Shown here piece after piece: positions 20,915 to 33,479 of a stretch of 64,000 bases of DNA. Each line of letters opens with the position of its first letter. Within the stretch, counting starts at the first letter, position 1. Origin of the DNA: Scolanthus callimorphus (Eukaryota > Cnidaria > Anthozoa > Actiniaria > Edwardsiidae); the NCBI GenBank assembly GCA_033964015.1, contig CM066913.1, positions 6,671,169 to 6,735,168 on the forward strand. The letters are read 5' to 3'. Made by a program: the position numbers and the translations under genes. Under the pieces are notes generated by a model. It was not told where the DNA came from, searched no databases, and was given only the letters and a program-made list of their open reading frames with translations.

Positions 20915-22010
20915 GATGCTATAGACAGCCTTTATAGTGCTGAACAGTGACCAAACAAGGCGTCGATCCGACGCGGCATATACGACTTTAGAAGTTTAGA
21001 AAGCAAAGGAACTTTCTCAGGCATTATCAAGCTCAAAAGTAATAAAGGGAAAATGTGCACTAAAGAACAGAAGCTAATCAAATAAGAATGTGTTTTATTC
21101 AATGACCCTTTCCATGTGAAATTCTAGCTGCTAGACAGCAAAGGTTATAATTTATAACTCTTATATCTGAGACAGAAACTGCTACCAATGGCAAGCCAAT
21201 TCTGACCGTCGCGGGGGGAATGACGCCCTTCACTGAACTCGAAGTTAGCAGTATTATTTTCTAATAAAACGTTTCGCATGTATTGTTTGTTACATGCGCA
21301 TTTGTAAATAAAGTTCCTGCCTATAGTATGGGGTCGAATAGTTATGAAAATAGTTCTCTTTTAAAAGCAAGGTCTTGCTTCTAGTGCTATGTGGTTTTTG
21401 ATTTGTGCTTGGGGTGCTCGTCATCTCACATTGTTCTCAAGTGCGAAATGACACAGTATTCAGTTGGGAAAAGGTTTGTATTTACTGGTATCATTTTATA
21501 AGCAGGACGATGCGTAGGAAACAGCGCTACAATGAATGCGCGCTGCACGTCCGCAGTTGTTCCAAAAAGGCATTTCTTATGAGGAGCGCGCTTATAGCTG
21601 GGATCGTCTATTTGAAGGCTCATGATCCCTGCTCAAGAGGGATCCATCGGCACACCTCTCGTCCCTAATAGCTCATTCGTCGGATAAAAGACTCTAAACC
21701 GTACCATAGTAATATCATGCACGGCAACCACATGAATTAAACGAAAAAAAAAATGATGTGTTTAATCAAGGGACCGAAAAGTTTTATCAAGAGAGATTGT
21801 GATAAAGGGAGAAGTGTTTACGTCGCTGTCTTTAAGAGCCCTGCCCCAGGCGACAGTGGACTGAATCCAGCGATCATAACGGCTATTGTGGAAACGTACG
21901 CACTCTCCTCAGCGGAAATCCAGGACAAATGGCCAAATACAGGGGCATATTAGATAGGGCACGACTCTTCCACATTGTAACTTAGCGGCGCCCTATAAAT
22001 TTGTCCCTGC
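20915..22010. other. 3' flank and spacer without a recognised gene
   Basis: It holds the likely 3' UTR of the membrane protein gene, with AATAAA at 21041-21046, 21263-21268 and 21307-21312. Open frames at 21405-21668 and 21753-21953 show no family features and no splice context, so I leave them out. Confidence 0.5.
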
Positions 22011-22827
22011 GAATATCCGGTTTGAAGAGCGCAGCAGCAACGGCGCAATACTGCCGCGTGAACGTCACCGCTGGCATATTAATAGAATATCTAAAAAGAT
22101 TTCTTCTGGCATTGGTGCCATTAAACGTATTCGGTCTGTTGTTCCCCGCGAGACCCTGCTTACTACGTACAATGCTATGTCCAACCACACTTCGACTATT
22201 CTAGTACTGTTTGGGGCGACTGTGCCGGGGGCCTTAGTGATAAGCTCCAGAAGCTCCAGAATCGCGCTGCGCGTATCATTAACTTCTCTAGCTACGATAC
22301 CAGTGCCGTTACACTATTTCAAGAGCTTGGTTGGTTCAATTTGAGTGACCAACGCAAAGTAACTAAATCACTATTTATGTACAAAACACTCAATAACCTT
22401 ACACCGAGCTATCTCACTTTCAAATTCTCCTGGCGAGAAAATTCTTGTTTTGTTATAATTTAAGGAACTCTGAAAACAAGTTAACGGTGCCGCTCCCTCG
22501 TACCGAGTATGGCAAACGAAGCTTTAGTTACAGTGGAGCGGCACTGTGGAATGATTTGCTGGTTGAATTGAGGCGATCTCCATCGCTAACTAAATTTAAA
22601 GACGGGGTCACGCACGGCCTCTAAGTGACACGGCATCCTTGAAAAGCAGGTTTTTATTTTATTTTTTTTATATATATTCATATTATATATTTATATATTT
22701 GTAGTATTTTCTTTTTTTCTTTCGAATATTTGTAAATAGATTTCTCTATAGAGTATTATTATAGTCTACCTGAAGGATCTACCGTGTATAAATAAAGCTT
22801 TTACTTACTTACTTACTACTTACTGGT
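22011..22827 (+). pseudogene. 3' fragment of a non-LTR (CR1/Jockey-like) reverse transcriptase
   Basis: Across frames one reads the well-known C-terminal signature of metazoan LINE polymerases: KKISSGIGAIKRIRSVVPRE, then after a frame break HFDYSSTVWGD, LSDKLQKLQNRAARIINFSS, LFQELGWFNLSDQRKVTKSL and LPRTEYGKRSFSYSGAALWN. At least one frame shift (near 22170) and stops disable it. The polymerase core and any ORF1 are missing, so this is a 5'-truncated dead copy. It ends in an AT-rich tail with AATAAA and a TTAC repeat (about 22803-22822), typical of a LINE 3' end. Confidence 0.85.
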
Positions 22828-22883
22828 CTACACCTGTGGATCTCAAAGTGGATCCCAGGCTTCCTCGAATCCAGTCGTCCATC

Positions 22884-22904
22884 ATGGCGGCTCACACGAG
22901 CTGA
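22884..22904 (+). promoter_or_regulatory. Short upstream ORF and YY1-like site in the MED20 5' leader
   Basis: ATGGCGGC at 22884-22891 resembles the YY1 core found just downstream of many housekeeping start sites, and it also opens a six-codon frame (MAAHTS) that ends 47 bases before the MED20 start. It could regulate transcription or translation. This is motif-based inference. Confidence 0.4.
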
Positions 22905-22951
22905 CAATCGGCTGACAATTCTGCAGTTGGTTGCATGTTTCTGTGATGAAA

Positions 22952-25900
22952 ATGGGTGTTTCAAGGTAAGAATGAAACTGAATAAGTAGAAGAATCAATT
23001 GGGCTAATGGCTTGGTATTAAATTGTTTACTTGCTGCGTGTGCTCAAAATCTGTTTTCAATAATTCTTGAAACTGTACCAACCAGACTCGAACATGTTCG
23101 CAAATTAAACATCTCCAGCTAAAACCCTTACATGTATACAACTATTTCAGAAAAGGTTGCACGATGGTCGGTTGCTAGGGCTTTTCCTCCCCGAAGGTTA
23201 AAATGATGAGTGTTTTAGGCCATAGACAGAAGTACAATATGTCAAATATGAAGAAACTTGGCAGAGAGGTAGTTTTAGAAATTACCTATTCATAAGTATC
23301 TATTTCATCCCATGTGACCGCTATTGTGACGTCATAAATCATGCCCAAATTTGGCATCAAAAAGAAATTCATGGAGGCAATGTTCAAAAGTGCATATTAG
23401 TTTTCTGTACATAATGTTGTGTTTTTTGGCATAAACCATATCTCATTCTGATAAAATGGCGTGAAGTTACAGCTAATCAAAGAAATTCAAATTTACAGCC
23501 AAATAACCATATATGGTCAAAGTTAGTGGGATTCAAACAGCCAGACAATGAATGTATCGAAGCAGGGACCATGACGATGTTGTATAAAATCAAAATTGTA
23601 GTTTTTTCAGAATGGGACTATAGGGTTATGATGCGTCTTTTGTCACGCAATACGGTATTGTGACGTCATAATGACGTATTATGTGACTAACACGAGGAGT
23701 AACCCCTATAGTCCCATTCTGAAAAAACTACAATTTTGATTTTATACAACATCGTCATGGTCCCTGCTTCGATACATTCATTGCCTGGCTGTTTGAATCC
23801 CACTAACTTTGACCATATATGGTCAATTGGCGGGAAATTTGAATTTCATTTATTAGCTGTAACTTCTTGCCATTTTATCCGATTGAGATGGGGTTTTCAC
23901 TGTATATATGCTCTTCGTGCAGAAAACAATATCTATAACATTTGAACATGGTTTAACAAATTTCTAGCGCTGTTACTAAAAATAGATGCCACTTATGACG
24001 TCATAATTTCAAAAAACGTCAAAAATAACTTTACATTTGTATTTTTATGTAGAAGAATTGCCTACATAACATTTTATTATGTTTAGCCTTACTTGTAATA
24101 GAAATTGCTTCTCTGTGAGCCAAAATAAATTTCAAGATGCTTCCGGGAGGAAAAGCCATAGCAACCGACCATTGTGTTGCATCATCACAACTGTCTGTTG
24201 TAGCCTGCGATGCGTCATGGGAACAAATAGATATACCAACACAGAATCATGGACACTGGTTTTCAGGATAAATAGCTTATGCCAAATGGTTCTACAATAC
24301 ACCGCTGGCAAGAAATTTTGTACTGGGTTAACACAAGGATTTCATTCTTCTTAGTTTCTCCCATGACGCACCGTGGGCTACAACAGACAGTTGTGATGGT
24401 GTAACCTTTTCTGAAATAGGTGTATACTGTAGTTATACAATGCTATCAAGTGGCATACTGCAGGTATTCCACGCATCACTTGTATTTTCTGGTAATACAA
24501 TTGACAAATTCTACCTAGTAGAAGTTAAAAAAATCAAAACTTCTAACCTGATAAAATCTCCTGTTTTTCATGGTGAGGCAGGGAAGTGAGTGGTAGAGAT
24601 ATTTTCTGAAACTTGTCTTTTTTATTTAATAATCACCTGTTTAATAATCAAACCATCAGGGTGTTCCCCTGGGATCTACCAGAGGGCAAAAGTAGCCAGC
24701 AAGCAGTAGAGCTCCTACAGAAACGAGCTGAGTTGTTGGGTGCTACCAAGACGGGTACCTGGTGTGTGGATTGTGAAACATATCAGTCAACATCTCCACA
24801 TGGTAGGTCGGGCTACCTGTGTTCTAGACTGCCCTTGCTCCTCAGACACCATGAAAGATGTTCTGGAAACAGCCATTAATTATTGCATGAAATACTATAG
24901 ACAGCTGCTGTAGGAAAGCACATTCTATACAGGCATCAACACTATCACTATTGATGAATTCCATCAAGTGGCAGTTAGTAACTGTAACTTTAACTTTACA
25001 GGGTCGTGAAAGCCTGATTGCCTGGTAGAATAGCAACTCCAAATGCAGCTAGACTCATCATATTGATTACTTACTTTTGCTCAGTATGTTTTGCAGTATA
25101 AAACATTGCAGATTACTCTACTGGCATATTTATTCTATAGATCTTGGAGGATTTTTTATTGCTGAGCTGGTATATCCTTCATTGGATTCAAGAAGAGGGC
25201 AGGGGAGAGAGAGGGGAAGGGGAACCTTTGAGTAAAACTGAGTAAAATTGTGTTGCGTCTTTTCTTTTGGTTTACTCATCAACAGCTACATCAAGCAAGG
25301 CTATTCATCTTGTACACAATACAGAGTTCCCATACACTTCATTTGGTGTTCTTGAGAGTGGGGCATGTCTAGTAGCTGATACTGGATTTGACTCATTAAT
25401 GGTCAGACTTAAGGCCTTTTATGTTCAGCGGAAAGCTGCTAAGATTGAGGTTAGTAGATTTCTCTTTTTTGAAAAGCCATAATAATTTTTCCCAGTGTTT
25501 ACCGCTAGACAGTTGGATGCAATGAAATACAGTAAACACCTGCATATAAGAACAGCCCAGGTTCTTATAAAACAGGTATATCTAAAATGACAAATTTCAG
25601 CCTGATGTTCTTAACCCAGAAAGAAAAAAAAAATGTAAAATATAAGTGTAAATAAGGGAATACAAAATAAATGTATTGTTATTGTATTATTGCATTGCAC
25701 CCATTTGCTCTTATATGCAGGTGTTTACTGTAAATTTTATTTTGACATGTAATTTTATCAGCATGTAGCTGGTGTACATAACAGCTGTGTGGAGGAAAGG
25801 TACACTCCAAAAACGTTTTTACCTTTCTTCTAACAGGCAAAGGGCCCACGTTATGAGTATGGTGATTTTATCCTGAAGATTGGTCAAGTCTCCCTTGGAC

Positions 25901-26313
25901 CTAATGTCAAGGGTGTGGTCATAGAGGTGTGTATGGTTATAGATGCAAATGTATAACATAAGGCATTTAATCTCCCCAGTTCTTTGCTTACATTTCTTGT
26001 TTTGAAAAAAGTCAAGGAAAAAGCATATTAGTAACAAATCCCCTCCAAGAATTAGCAGCAGTCATGCAATGAAAATATATTGTTTCAAATTAATAATTTT
26101 TCACATTTTCTGTAGGTTGAATATCAGCCCTGTGATGAGGTGGACCAATGCTGGAGTCTCATGGGTGAATTTCTCACAAGCTTTCTGGGCACTCCTTTTA
26201 CTCCACCTTCAAAACCCAAAACAGGCAACAAAGAGACTGGACTTTTCATGGTGAATGACAGCATCTTGCAGTATATAGAAGTGTTTAACAGCTACAGGAA
26301 GTCACAGAGTTAG
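22952..26313 (+). CDS. MED20: Mediator of RNA polymerase II transcription subunit 20 (five exons)
   Basis: Exons 22952-22965, 24660-24802, 25286-25449, 25837-25926 and 26116-26313 join in frame to 202 residues (human MED20 has 212). Family landmarks are clear: MGVSR at the start, LLQKRAELLGATKTGTWCVD, LVHNTEFPYTSFGVLESGAC, FDSLMVRLKAFY, YGDFILKIGQVSLGP and VEYQPCDEVDQCWSLMGEFL. MED20 is a head-module subunit of the nuclear Mediator complex that links activators to RNA polymerase II. The first exon carries only 14 coding bases; its donor is GTAAGA. Intron 1 (1.7 kb) holds a nested transposon insertion. All splice phases agree and no lesion is seen. Confidence 0.96.
23134..24438. mobile_element. 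Foldback MITE in MED20 intron 1, split by a later insertion
   Basis: The left piece (GTATACAACTATTTCAG, 23134 on) and right piece (to CTGAAATAGGTGTATAC, about 24438) are inverted ends of one element interrupted at 23160. Inner arms CACAACTGTCTGTTGTAGCC and its inverse lie at about 24187-24400. A second copy without the insertion is at about 30750-31010, which shows the uninterrupted arrangement. Confidence 0.75.
23161..24175. mobile_element. 1015-bp foldback element nested in the MED20-intron MITE
   Basis: It is flanked by the direct repeat GTTGC (23156-23160 and 24176-24180). Ends are inverted: ACGATGGTCGGTTGCTAGGG on the left and the complement of ACAATGGTCGGTTGCTATGG on the right. The inner arms, about 23510-23635 and 23705-23830, are almost identical over some 120 bp and face each other around a short centre. 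It has no convincing coding frame, so it is non-autonomous. Confidence 0.82.
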
Positions 26314-29300
26314 CCAATCAGAGTCAAGGCAGTTACTTGCTGTGTCCTTGTCAAGGCTGTAGCTAGAAATTTTTGACTGGGGGGGCAAGCCTTGGTCATC
26401 CTTTGTTTTTGTTGGGGGGGCAAGCAGGTTTTTCCCCACATGGTGACACTCTGCTAGCTACGACCCTGCTTGTAAGCTTAGTATACTGTGGCTAATGGGA
26501 TTTGTACCCCTGATTTGAACTTCACCTACCCTTTGACCCCTGAGCCCTGTCATCTGGGCCCTGGGGACTCCAATATTTTTCGGACATGGGTGCGTGTTGA
26601 GAAAAGCGATTTTGACCTAAAAGAAACAAAATGGGTGTTGCTATATTCAGAATATTTTCTTAATTAGAAGGGCCCATTGCTTGACTGAGCACCCCAAAGG
26701 ATCTAGCAGATTCCAAAATTTCCTCGCTATTATATTTTTACCCTAAAATATACCGCAGGCCACGATTTTAACCCCTAAAAAGTACGATTCGGATGAGCAC
26801 CCCGCCTGACCAATAGTATAGGAGTCCTCCCCCAAGGGGTCACTGATCCCGGCCATATTTTGGGCTTTGACTCCTGACCCATAATTACCATGCTAGGAGC
26901 CTGCTTGATTAGATAGGAAACATTTGATGAAAACAGCACTTACAGCACCCACGTCCACGGGGCATATCTAGTAAGTAACAACTTTATTAACGTCTCAAAA
27001 CTGCACTTCAACATATTTACACATTTTTCCATCAGGACTTAAATATAGGAGTACTTATGATTTTATAGCCTTATAACTCTGTGTTGAACAAAGAGAGTAT
27101 TCTCTCGGCACAACCTTAGGATTAAAATTCCCCATCCGCACTTCGCCGGCAAAGGGCGAAAACGCAAAATTTGAAGTTTGTGCTAATGGAAAAAGCGCGC
27201 ATCAACCGTTCAACGTATAAATGTCTCCGCTTTTGGCGTCCACACTAAAGTGCTAGGCCGACGGTGTTTTTCAACTTTCGCCGGTGCTTTCGAAAATATC
27301 CCTTTTCAATGTGAAATTTCGCCGGCGCAGTGTGGGCGGTACATGACATTTGAATCCTCGCGAGTCGCCGTTATTATGGCAGTTGGATGGGAGTTCCCAT
27401 TTTCCCATGTTAGCAGAGCTTCTCCTTTGACGACTCAGTTGAACTATACACGGGGTCTGAAAGAGCTGACGTGAATTGAGCGAGACTAGACAAATTTGAG
27501 TAAAACATTGATGGATTTTCAGCGCTCAAGAAGATTAATTAGGCGATTGTTATTTTTTGGAATGTTATCAGCAGCTGTAAACTTGAATTCCGTCTCTCAT
27601 AATTATGCTCTAATTATTACGAGGACTTGGTGCGCTATCGGGTTGACCTCTTAACCCATACTCAACAAGGTCATGCCGCCCAGTCAGGGGTTGCTAGATA
27701 AGCCTACCGAGCCCATAAGATAGGTGCGATAGAAGCAATTACCATCGTGTAATTAATACTGCCCTTGTGGGTTGCCTCAAGATGAGTATCAAATCATACT
27801 CGTTATTTTGAAATTTGAGTGGATTTTCTAGTTTCTCATTATGCAGTTTTTCCATCTTAGGTTAGGCGCGCAGCTACCTGTGCGCAAATACGCACGTGCG
27901 TACCCCGTGAAACAGAACTAAATGTACAGCAGAACTGGGAAGCTGGGCTGATGAAAACAATACAGTCAAACCAAACTAACACAATAAATGTACCTCGAAC
28001 TAATTTCAGGCTACGCCCCTGTAGGCCGACATGCTGAGTGATCTCTGTATTGTTCAGTTCTGTGGTGTTTTGTTTGAGTGTTGTGTTGTGTTGTTGATAT
28101 TGTGCTGTATTGCTCGTTGTGTTGTGCAGTGTTGACTATAATTTACTAGTGTCGTCTTGTGTTCTCCAGTCAAGTTACTGTTCAGCGTAGAGACAGCGTC
28201 CCCTTCAGCCTCTTCTTGGCTGCGAGGCCAGAATAAGTCTTTGTTTGGTTGATACCTTGCTATACCTTGTCCACGAGAGAAAAAAGGACATATCGGGGTT
28301 ATACTTCCCTCTTTGCAATACAAACATCAGTTTACCAGCCGGAGATAGCCGTCAGCGCTCTTTTGGCGTTATGTGGTCCTATGTTTCCAGTGAATAATAT
28401 TTCCCATTATCCACATTTGTTTTGAGTAACTAGTTGAAAAGGGGTTACATCCGCAACAGCAAGAGCAGTGCGTATTTTGCTTCGACACACCTCGGCGATG
28501 GAAAACGGATCGAGGGGAAACATTGAGTGGGACTTGGGGGGAAGAACGTACTTGATGCCTCACAATTTAAACTATGTTTCCAACCACAGTGCACCTCATC
28601 AGCTCTGGTGACATCCAATGACGAATGCGTATGACAAAATAACCTTTTTATCTTCGAAATTGCCGCCAGTAAAGCGTTAAATTCGTAGGCATTTTAAACG
28701 ACGACTAGCAAACGCATTTTGGTGTTAATATTCAGTCGAAATATTTCCAAAAGCGAGATAAAGCTCGTTTTATGTAAGTATTCGCGCCCTTTTAACCAAT
28801 CAGCGAAGCCTCTAATGGCGGTCACCAGAGCCTCTCGCCCGCGAGGAGACGAGGCAGGGAGCAACTGGCCGGTACGAGATGAATGTGGAAGGCCGCTGCG
28901 CGTGCGTAGTAGATATAGAGGGAAACTCAGCATGGCACATGGTAGTTAGGCCCCGCAGGTAGACTAGTGCCTAGGTTTTTCGGCTATAGCCTTCATGAGA
29001 AACGTCACTCGAAGTGTTTTACTAATACAACGAATAACGGGCAAGGCCGTTTTTGTGATATCGTAGCTTATGCTGATTTGTGAAGTTTCTAGAGGCGTGT
29101 CCATTCGCCAGGAAAATATTTCTAGGAGCTCGTCACGTGTTTTTTCTGGCATTAACGCCAGTCGGGGTAACCACTTAAATGTAGCCTGCGTACAGTGCCT
29201 AGCAAGCGTCCCCACTGAGTTTTAGGGTAAAGAGAAACCGGATCAAAAACCGGAGAAAGGGTCATCGATGAGCGAGTTTTTAACCGTGCGAAAAATGGGG

Positions 29301-29396
29301 GCTATAAAGAAAATCGCGCAATCCTCTAAAGCCTAATATAAAGTATGATTCAAGCCGATATATTATTTTGTGATTCACATTTATAAAGGTCTTTTT

Positions 29397-29653
29397 CAGG
29401 GGCGTAGCCAAGATTTCTAGGGGAGGGGGGGGGGTCCAAATTGGGTTCAAAATGAAAAAAGGTGGTTGATCATGAGACAGAGAAAGGTCACTCTTACATA
29501 CTAGACATAGTAAAGGCAGTGTGGTAAAGTCGCCTTGGTGGTTGGTTGTTTTTTGGGATAAAATCACTAAAAATAGGAGGAGGAGGAAGGGGGTTCCTTG
29601 ACGCGAGAGGGGGGTTCCGGAACCCCTGGTACCTCCCCCTGGCTACGCCCCTG
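29397..29653. mobile_element. hAT-like MITE (CAGGGGCGTAGCCA family)
   Basis: The ends are CAGGGGCGTAGCCA and its complement TGGCTACGCCCCTG, around a G-rich left arm and a C-rich right arm. Same family as 15794-15970 and 54596-54742. The internal sequence is unrelated to a transposase. Confidence 0.8.
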
Positions 29654-30238
29654 TATTTATTCCCCCTTATGCTCCAGGCGACGTTCGTTGTATGGCGTCA
29701 TAAATACTGGGGAGTAACATGATGGATCGGTCATTTGCTGGTATAAAGCCACGGCCAGAAGTGTAGAGACAACTTGTTAGTCTACTCCTAATGACTCTTG
29801 AAGAGTCACAATATTGCCGTGTTTTTCCCTGAAAAGTAATCAAAATTGATTTAGTTCTACCCAGCAGAGTGAAATCATTTAATAAAGTCTACGACATTAA
29901 TTCCAGCCCTCGGGACTGTAATCTAACGAACATGATCAAATATATAGGTTGCTGATATGCTTGCCTGCGAGGCTGATTACTTTATGCCGTGATGAAATCC
30001 TAAAAGGCACCAGAGGGTTAATAGAAGGACTAGAAAATGAAATGAATGGGGATGAAATATTGCCGTGACAGGCAATGTCAAGCCAAGGGTCGACAGAGCC
30101 TGTAGCCCGGAAAAATATCCCCAAAAATATATGCCAGAACGGAAACAATGTACCGAACGTTTTTAAGCCTTCAATCACTCCCCCCCCCCCCCCGACACAC
30201 ACACACGCTCATGTACTCACCTTTAATTTATATACCAT

Positions 30239-30500
30239 GCCACAGAAAATATAGCCAATCAGAGTGCAGGAATGGCGTTGTATATTCGGCGGTATTCCAC
30301 TGAACCTTCTTATCGTGCATTGCACTTACGTAAAACCTGCCTTTAATTTTCTGTAGCGTGGTATAAAATAGTTATACAATGAATTCTCGTGGCATACTGC
30401 AGAATATGAAGAATACCCCACTTGTCACTTGTATTAATACCAGAAAATACAAGTGATGATGCGTGGGACACTCGATAGCATTGTATTCTAACTAGTATAC
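30239..30500. mobile_element. Small palindromic elements (copy also at 38476-38730)
   Basis: Two adjoining units. One has ends CCACAGAAAATA and its inverse (30239-30362). The other begins ATAGTTATACAATG and holds a hairpin CACTTGTATT ... AATACAAGTG. The same pair in the same order recurs at 38476-38730 in intron 1 of the KMT2E/SETD5 orthologue, and part of the second unit lies at about 24438-24525. Confidence 0.7.
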
Positions 30501-31201
30501 ACCTAGTATTTAAATGAACGTTGCTCCGTAAAACGTAAAACCATGAACCATGCATTATGGAAAATACACTGTTTCGCGTATTTTAGTACGAATTTGGTAA
30601 CCCAAACTACACTAAAAATACTCAGTGGCATTTTGTTTACTACTTTGAGATATAATTTGACATGAATTGCTGCGATTTAGGTACGAATTATCATTTCCAC
30701 TATGATGCATGGTTCATGACATGGTTTTATAGGAGCAACGTTAATTGAAACAGCTGTACACCTATTTCAAAAAAGGTTGTACCATCACAACTGCAGTCTG
30801 ATGTAGCCCGCGATGCCTCATGGGAGCAAATAGACAGCCATACTTATCATCCTGCCTATGCCAATTAAATGATTCTGCAATGCATCGCTCGCCAGGAAAT
30901 TTTGTGATAATTTCGTTTCTTAGTTTCTCCCATGACGCACCGCGGGCTACAACAAACGGTTCTGACGGTGCAGCATTTTCTGAAAGTGTATATATATCAG
31001 GAAAGGTTGCACCGACGTATTTTTAGCTAGCTGAGAAACAAGCAAGCGCTGCGCAATGCCCCACACTCGAGACCCATTTTTTTCGCGCGGGCATTTCAAC
31101 GTGCTACGTTTGAGTATATGTACTATGACGCGTCTGTGTCCTTGCACAAACCACTTCCTTGCACAAACTATGTGTAAAGAGCACTTTGAATGCATCTCGA
31201 G

Positions 31202-31487
31202 TACCGTCGATTGCATCATACCGTCCCCCACTCTCGAGAACAACATGTTTTGTCGGAACGTGAAACTTCAAAGTTTTGGCAGTAGTTGAACTTCAATGTT
31301 TGCTCGTCTATGTTCGGAGTTTGGCGTTGATTTAATGTATAAATTTCGCAGTTTATTTTCTTCCTGACCGAAACACTTTTTGCAACTAAATTGAAGTTGA
31401 GCTTTCAAAACTTTGAAGTTTCACGTGATACAGAACATGTTATTTTTATTTGCCGCCGTGTGTATGGTGTGGGGACGGTTAGATGCA
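31202..31487. repeat. Imperfect inverted repeat
   Basis: TGCATCATACCGTCCCCCAC and ACGTGAAACTTCAAAGTTTT on the left face AAAACTTTGAAGTTTCACGT and GTGTGGGGACGGTTAGATGC on the right. Probably an old foldback element. Confidence 0.6.
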
Positions 31488-33194
31488 AGCGCAATGGACG
31501 TTAGGGCTTATCTGCTCTTCCATTCACTTTTCTTCCCTTAAATTGTTTTACTTACCGCTAAAATCTAAACAGTGTTAACAAAAATAAAGAATGTATGTAC
31601 ATGTATGTATATCCCCATATATATGTTCAAGGAGGCATATATTACTGAGGGCGCTACCTGTAAAATCACTGATCTCGACAATCTTCATCCCTCTCTGAGA
31701 ACCATTTTGGCCTTCTCGTTGTCTCACCACAGTGTGACATTCACTATGTACATGACATACTCCATGTACACTTAACATAACTTTGCCCCTAAAGTATAAA
31801 GTCCAAAAACACTGAAAACACTCGTGTCTGCCCTCTGCCACTGCCGCCATGCCATGTATGGTATAATTACAGTTTATAGCCTGATCGCGATTAGATGATG
31901 TGCCATATAACGGATAGCGAGATATGCGGAAATTAAAATAACTCAAATTATAAAAAAATGTCGTGTCTAGTCTAAAACAGGAAATTATAATAAAGTAAAT
32001 ATTTCAACTGTTTCCCTCGTGCGTGCTCTGGTCACATCGCCCCCAAACACCCAATCACTGTTGCATGACGGGACGATCGCATTGCATGACGGGATAGTTT
32101 GATTAGAAAACATGGCTTTGGCGTGAACCGAGATAAAGTTGTTTGATGTCGGGGGCAGTTTTATTAGCAACTGAGGAAAGGAATCGGATTCTGTCATACG
32201 AACCGCGGTCTTATTCGCCTGTGGAGAGTGAACGACCAAAGAAATGTGGTGTTTGCACGACAAATGTATATTATCGGGGGAATTCATTATTTCCGAGAGA
32301 GTAAAGTACCGCCACAATATGATAATGGATAGGTGAACCAGAACTAGCTATGTGAAAACAAGGGCTCGCTTGTATGGATCTCAGCGTCACCCATAACGCG
32401 AAATTGTCGCTCGGGGTAGCGATCTTCGTTCTTAAACATGGGGAGAGAACAATTTTGCAAGTGTTTATTCGCCTTCGATAAACGAGAAATTGACAAAGAA
32501 ACACGATCTAATCTTGAAAAAATCGTGCGCGTTGATAACAAGGAAAACAGGAAAAACCGGTTTGAGGTTTGTTGTGTAATCACATCATCATTTCCGGGCA
32601 AAAAAATAACATTCTATTTTGAACCGGACGAATAGCAGATGAATATGAATCCTTCCCGGAATCCTTTGAATTTGGATTGATATTTCCCTGTTGAGAACGG
32701 CGCTCGATTCTTTTAGAGATTTAGAACTACGTAACTGAAACCTGTTCGTTGTTTGGCAGCCAATGTTTGTGAAATGTGGTGCATTGTATTCTTGTCGTGC
32801 TATTCATCTTTTGTCAAGTCCATCACAAAGAGAAACGAGAGAATTTGCATTTGTAAAATAAATCGCGAGGTAATTTATTGAAAATGCGCTCCGGGACGTC
32901 GACGACCATTTGCATTATGTATCAGGCTCTGAAATGCTTCGCTGTTTTGCGAAAAGAGTAAAATTAGAGCATCTTATGTTTCGCTTGACTGGCGCTTGGA
33001 ATCTTGTAAATGGATCTTTCCCATCACCATTATGATTATGCTGTCGGGGTTTGGTCGATTTTAAAGGCTTGAAAGCGAGGATCAAGGTGCTTTTGAATCG
33101 ACGAGTGCGCTTGATCCGTGGGTTTTGCCTGGTTATTAATTCCAACTGATCTAAAGTGATCTACGGAGTTGAAAAATCTGCCACGCTCTGTTAT

Positions 33195-33479
33195 TTCCCG
33201 CGTGACGTAGCGAAGTTTATTATTGAATCACGTGATGACGAACTAATGCGCCTGCGCGGTAACCTCTCGTTTCCTGTTCGTTGGTTTGAGCAAATGGCGA
33301 AAAGTAAGGGAATTTTGTAGGCCAAAATAACCACGAAAAAGATTCATTTCCAAGCAAAATTCTGTAATACAGCAAGTGACAACCCTTGTGTTATAGAATA
33401 ACAAAACCTATTTGTCAGTGGTGGATTTTTATGTCGAGATATTGAGGTGTTTGTGTGTGGTAGGAACCAAGTTTGTTAG
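33195..33479 (+). promoter_or_regulatory. Likely promoter and 5' leader of the KMT2E/SETD5 orthologue
   Basis: CpG-containing DNA upstream of the inferred start codon at 33480 holds GTGACGTAG (about 33202), CACGTGATGACG (about 33229) and TGCGCCTGCGCG (33247-33258, one mismatch from the NRF1 palindrome). The transcription start is not visible. A GTAAGG donor at about 33310 could end an alternative leader exon. Confidence 0.4.

Larger units (their letters stand above)
26314..33479. other. Spacer between MED20 and the KMT2E/SETD5 orthologue, mostly small repeats
   Basis: I see no supported gene. It holds an element with ends AAGGCTGTAGCTAG / CTAGCTACGACC (about 26355-26472), a lone hAT-type end (28005-28021), a GTTGT-rich stretch (28070-28135), the hAT-like MITE at 29397-29653, a C14 run followed by an AC repeat (30180-30205), small palindromic elements at 30239-30500 and 30750-31010, and an imperfect foldback at 31202-31487. 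Short open frames here lack family or splice support. Confidence 0.6.
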
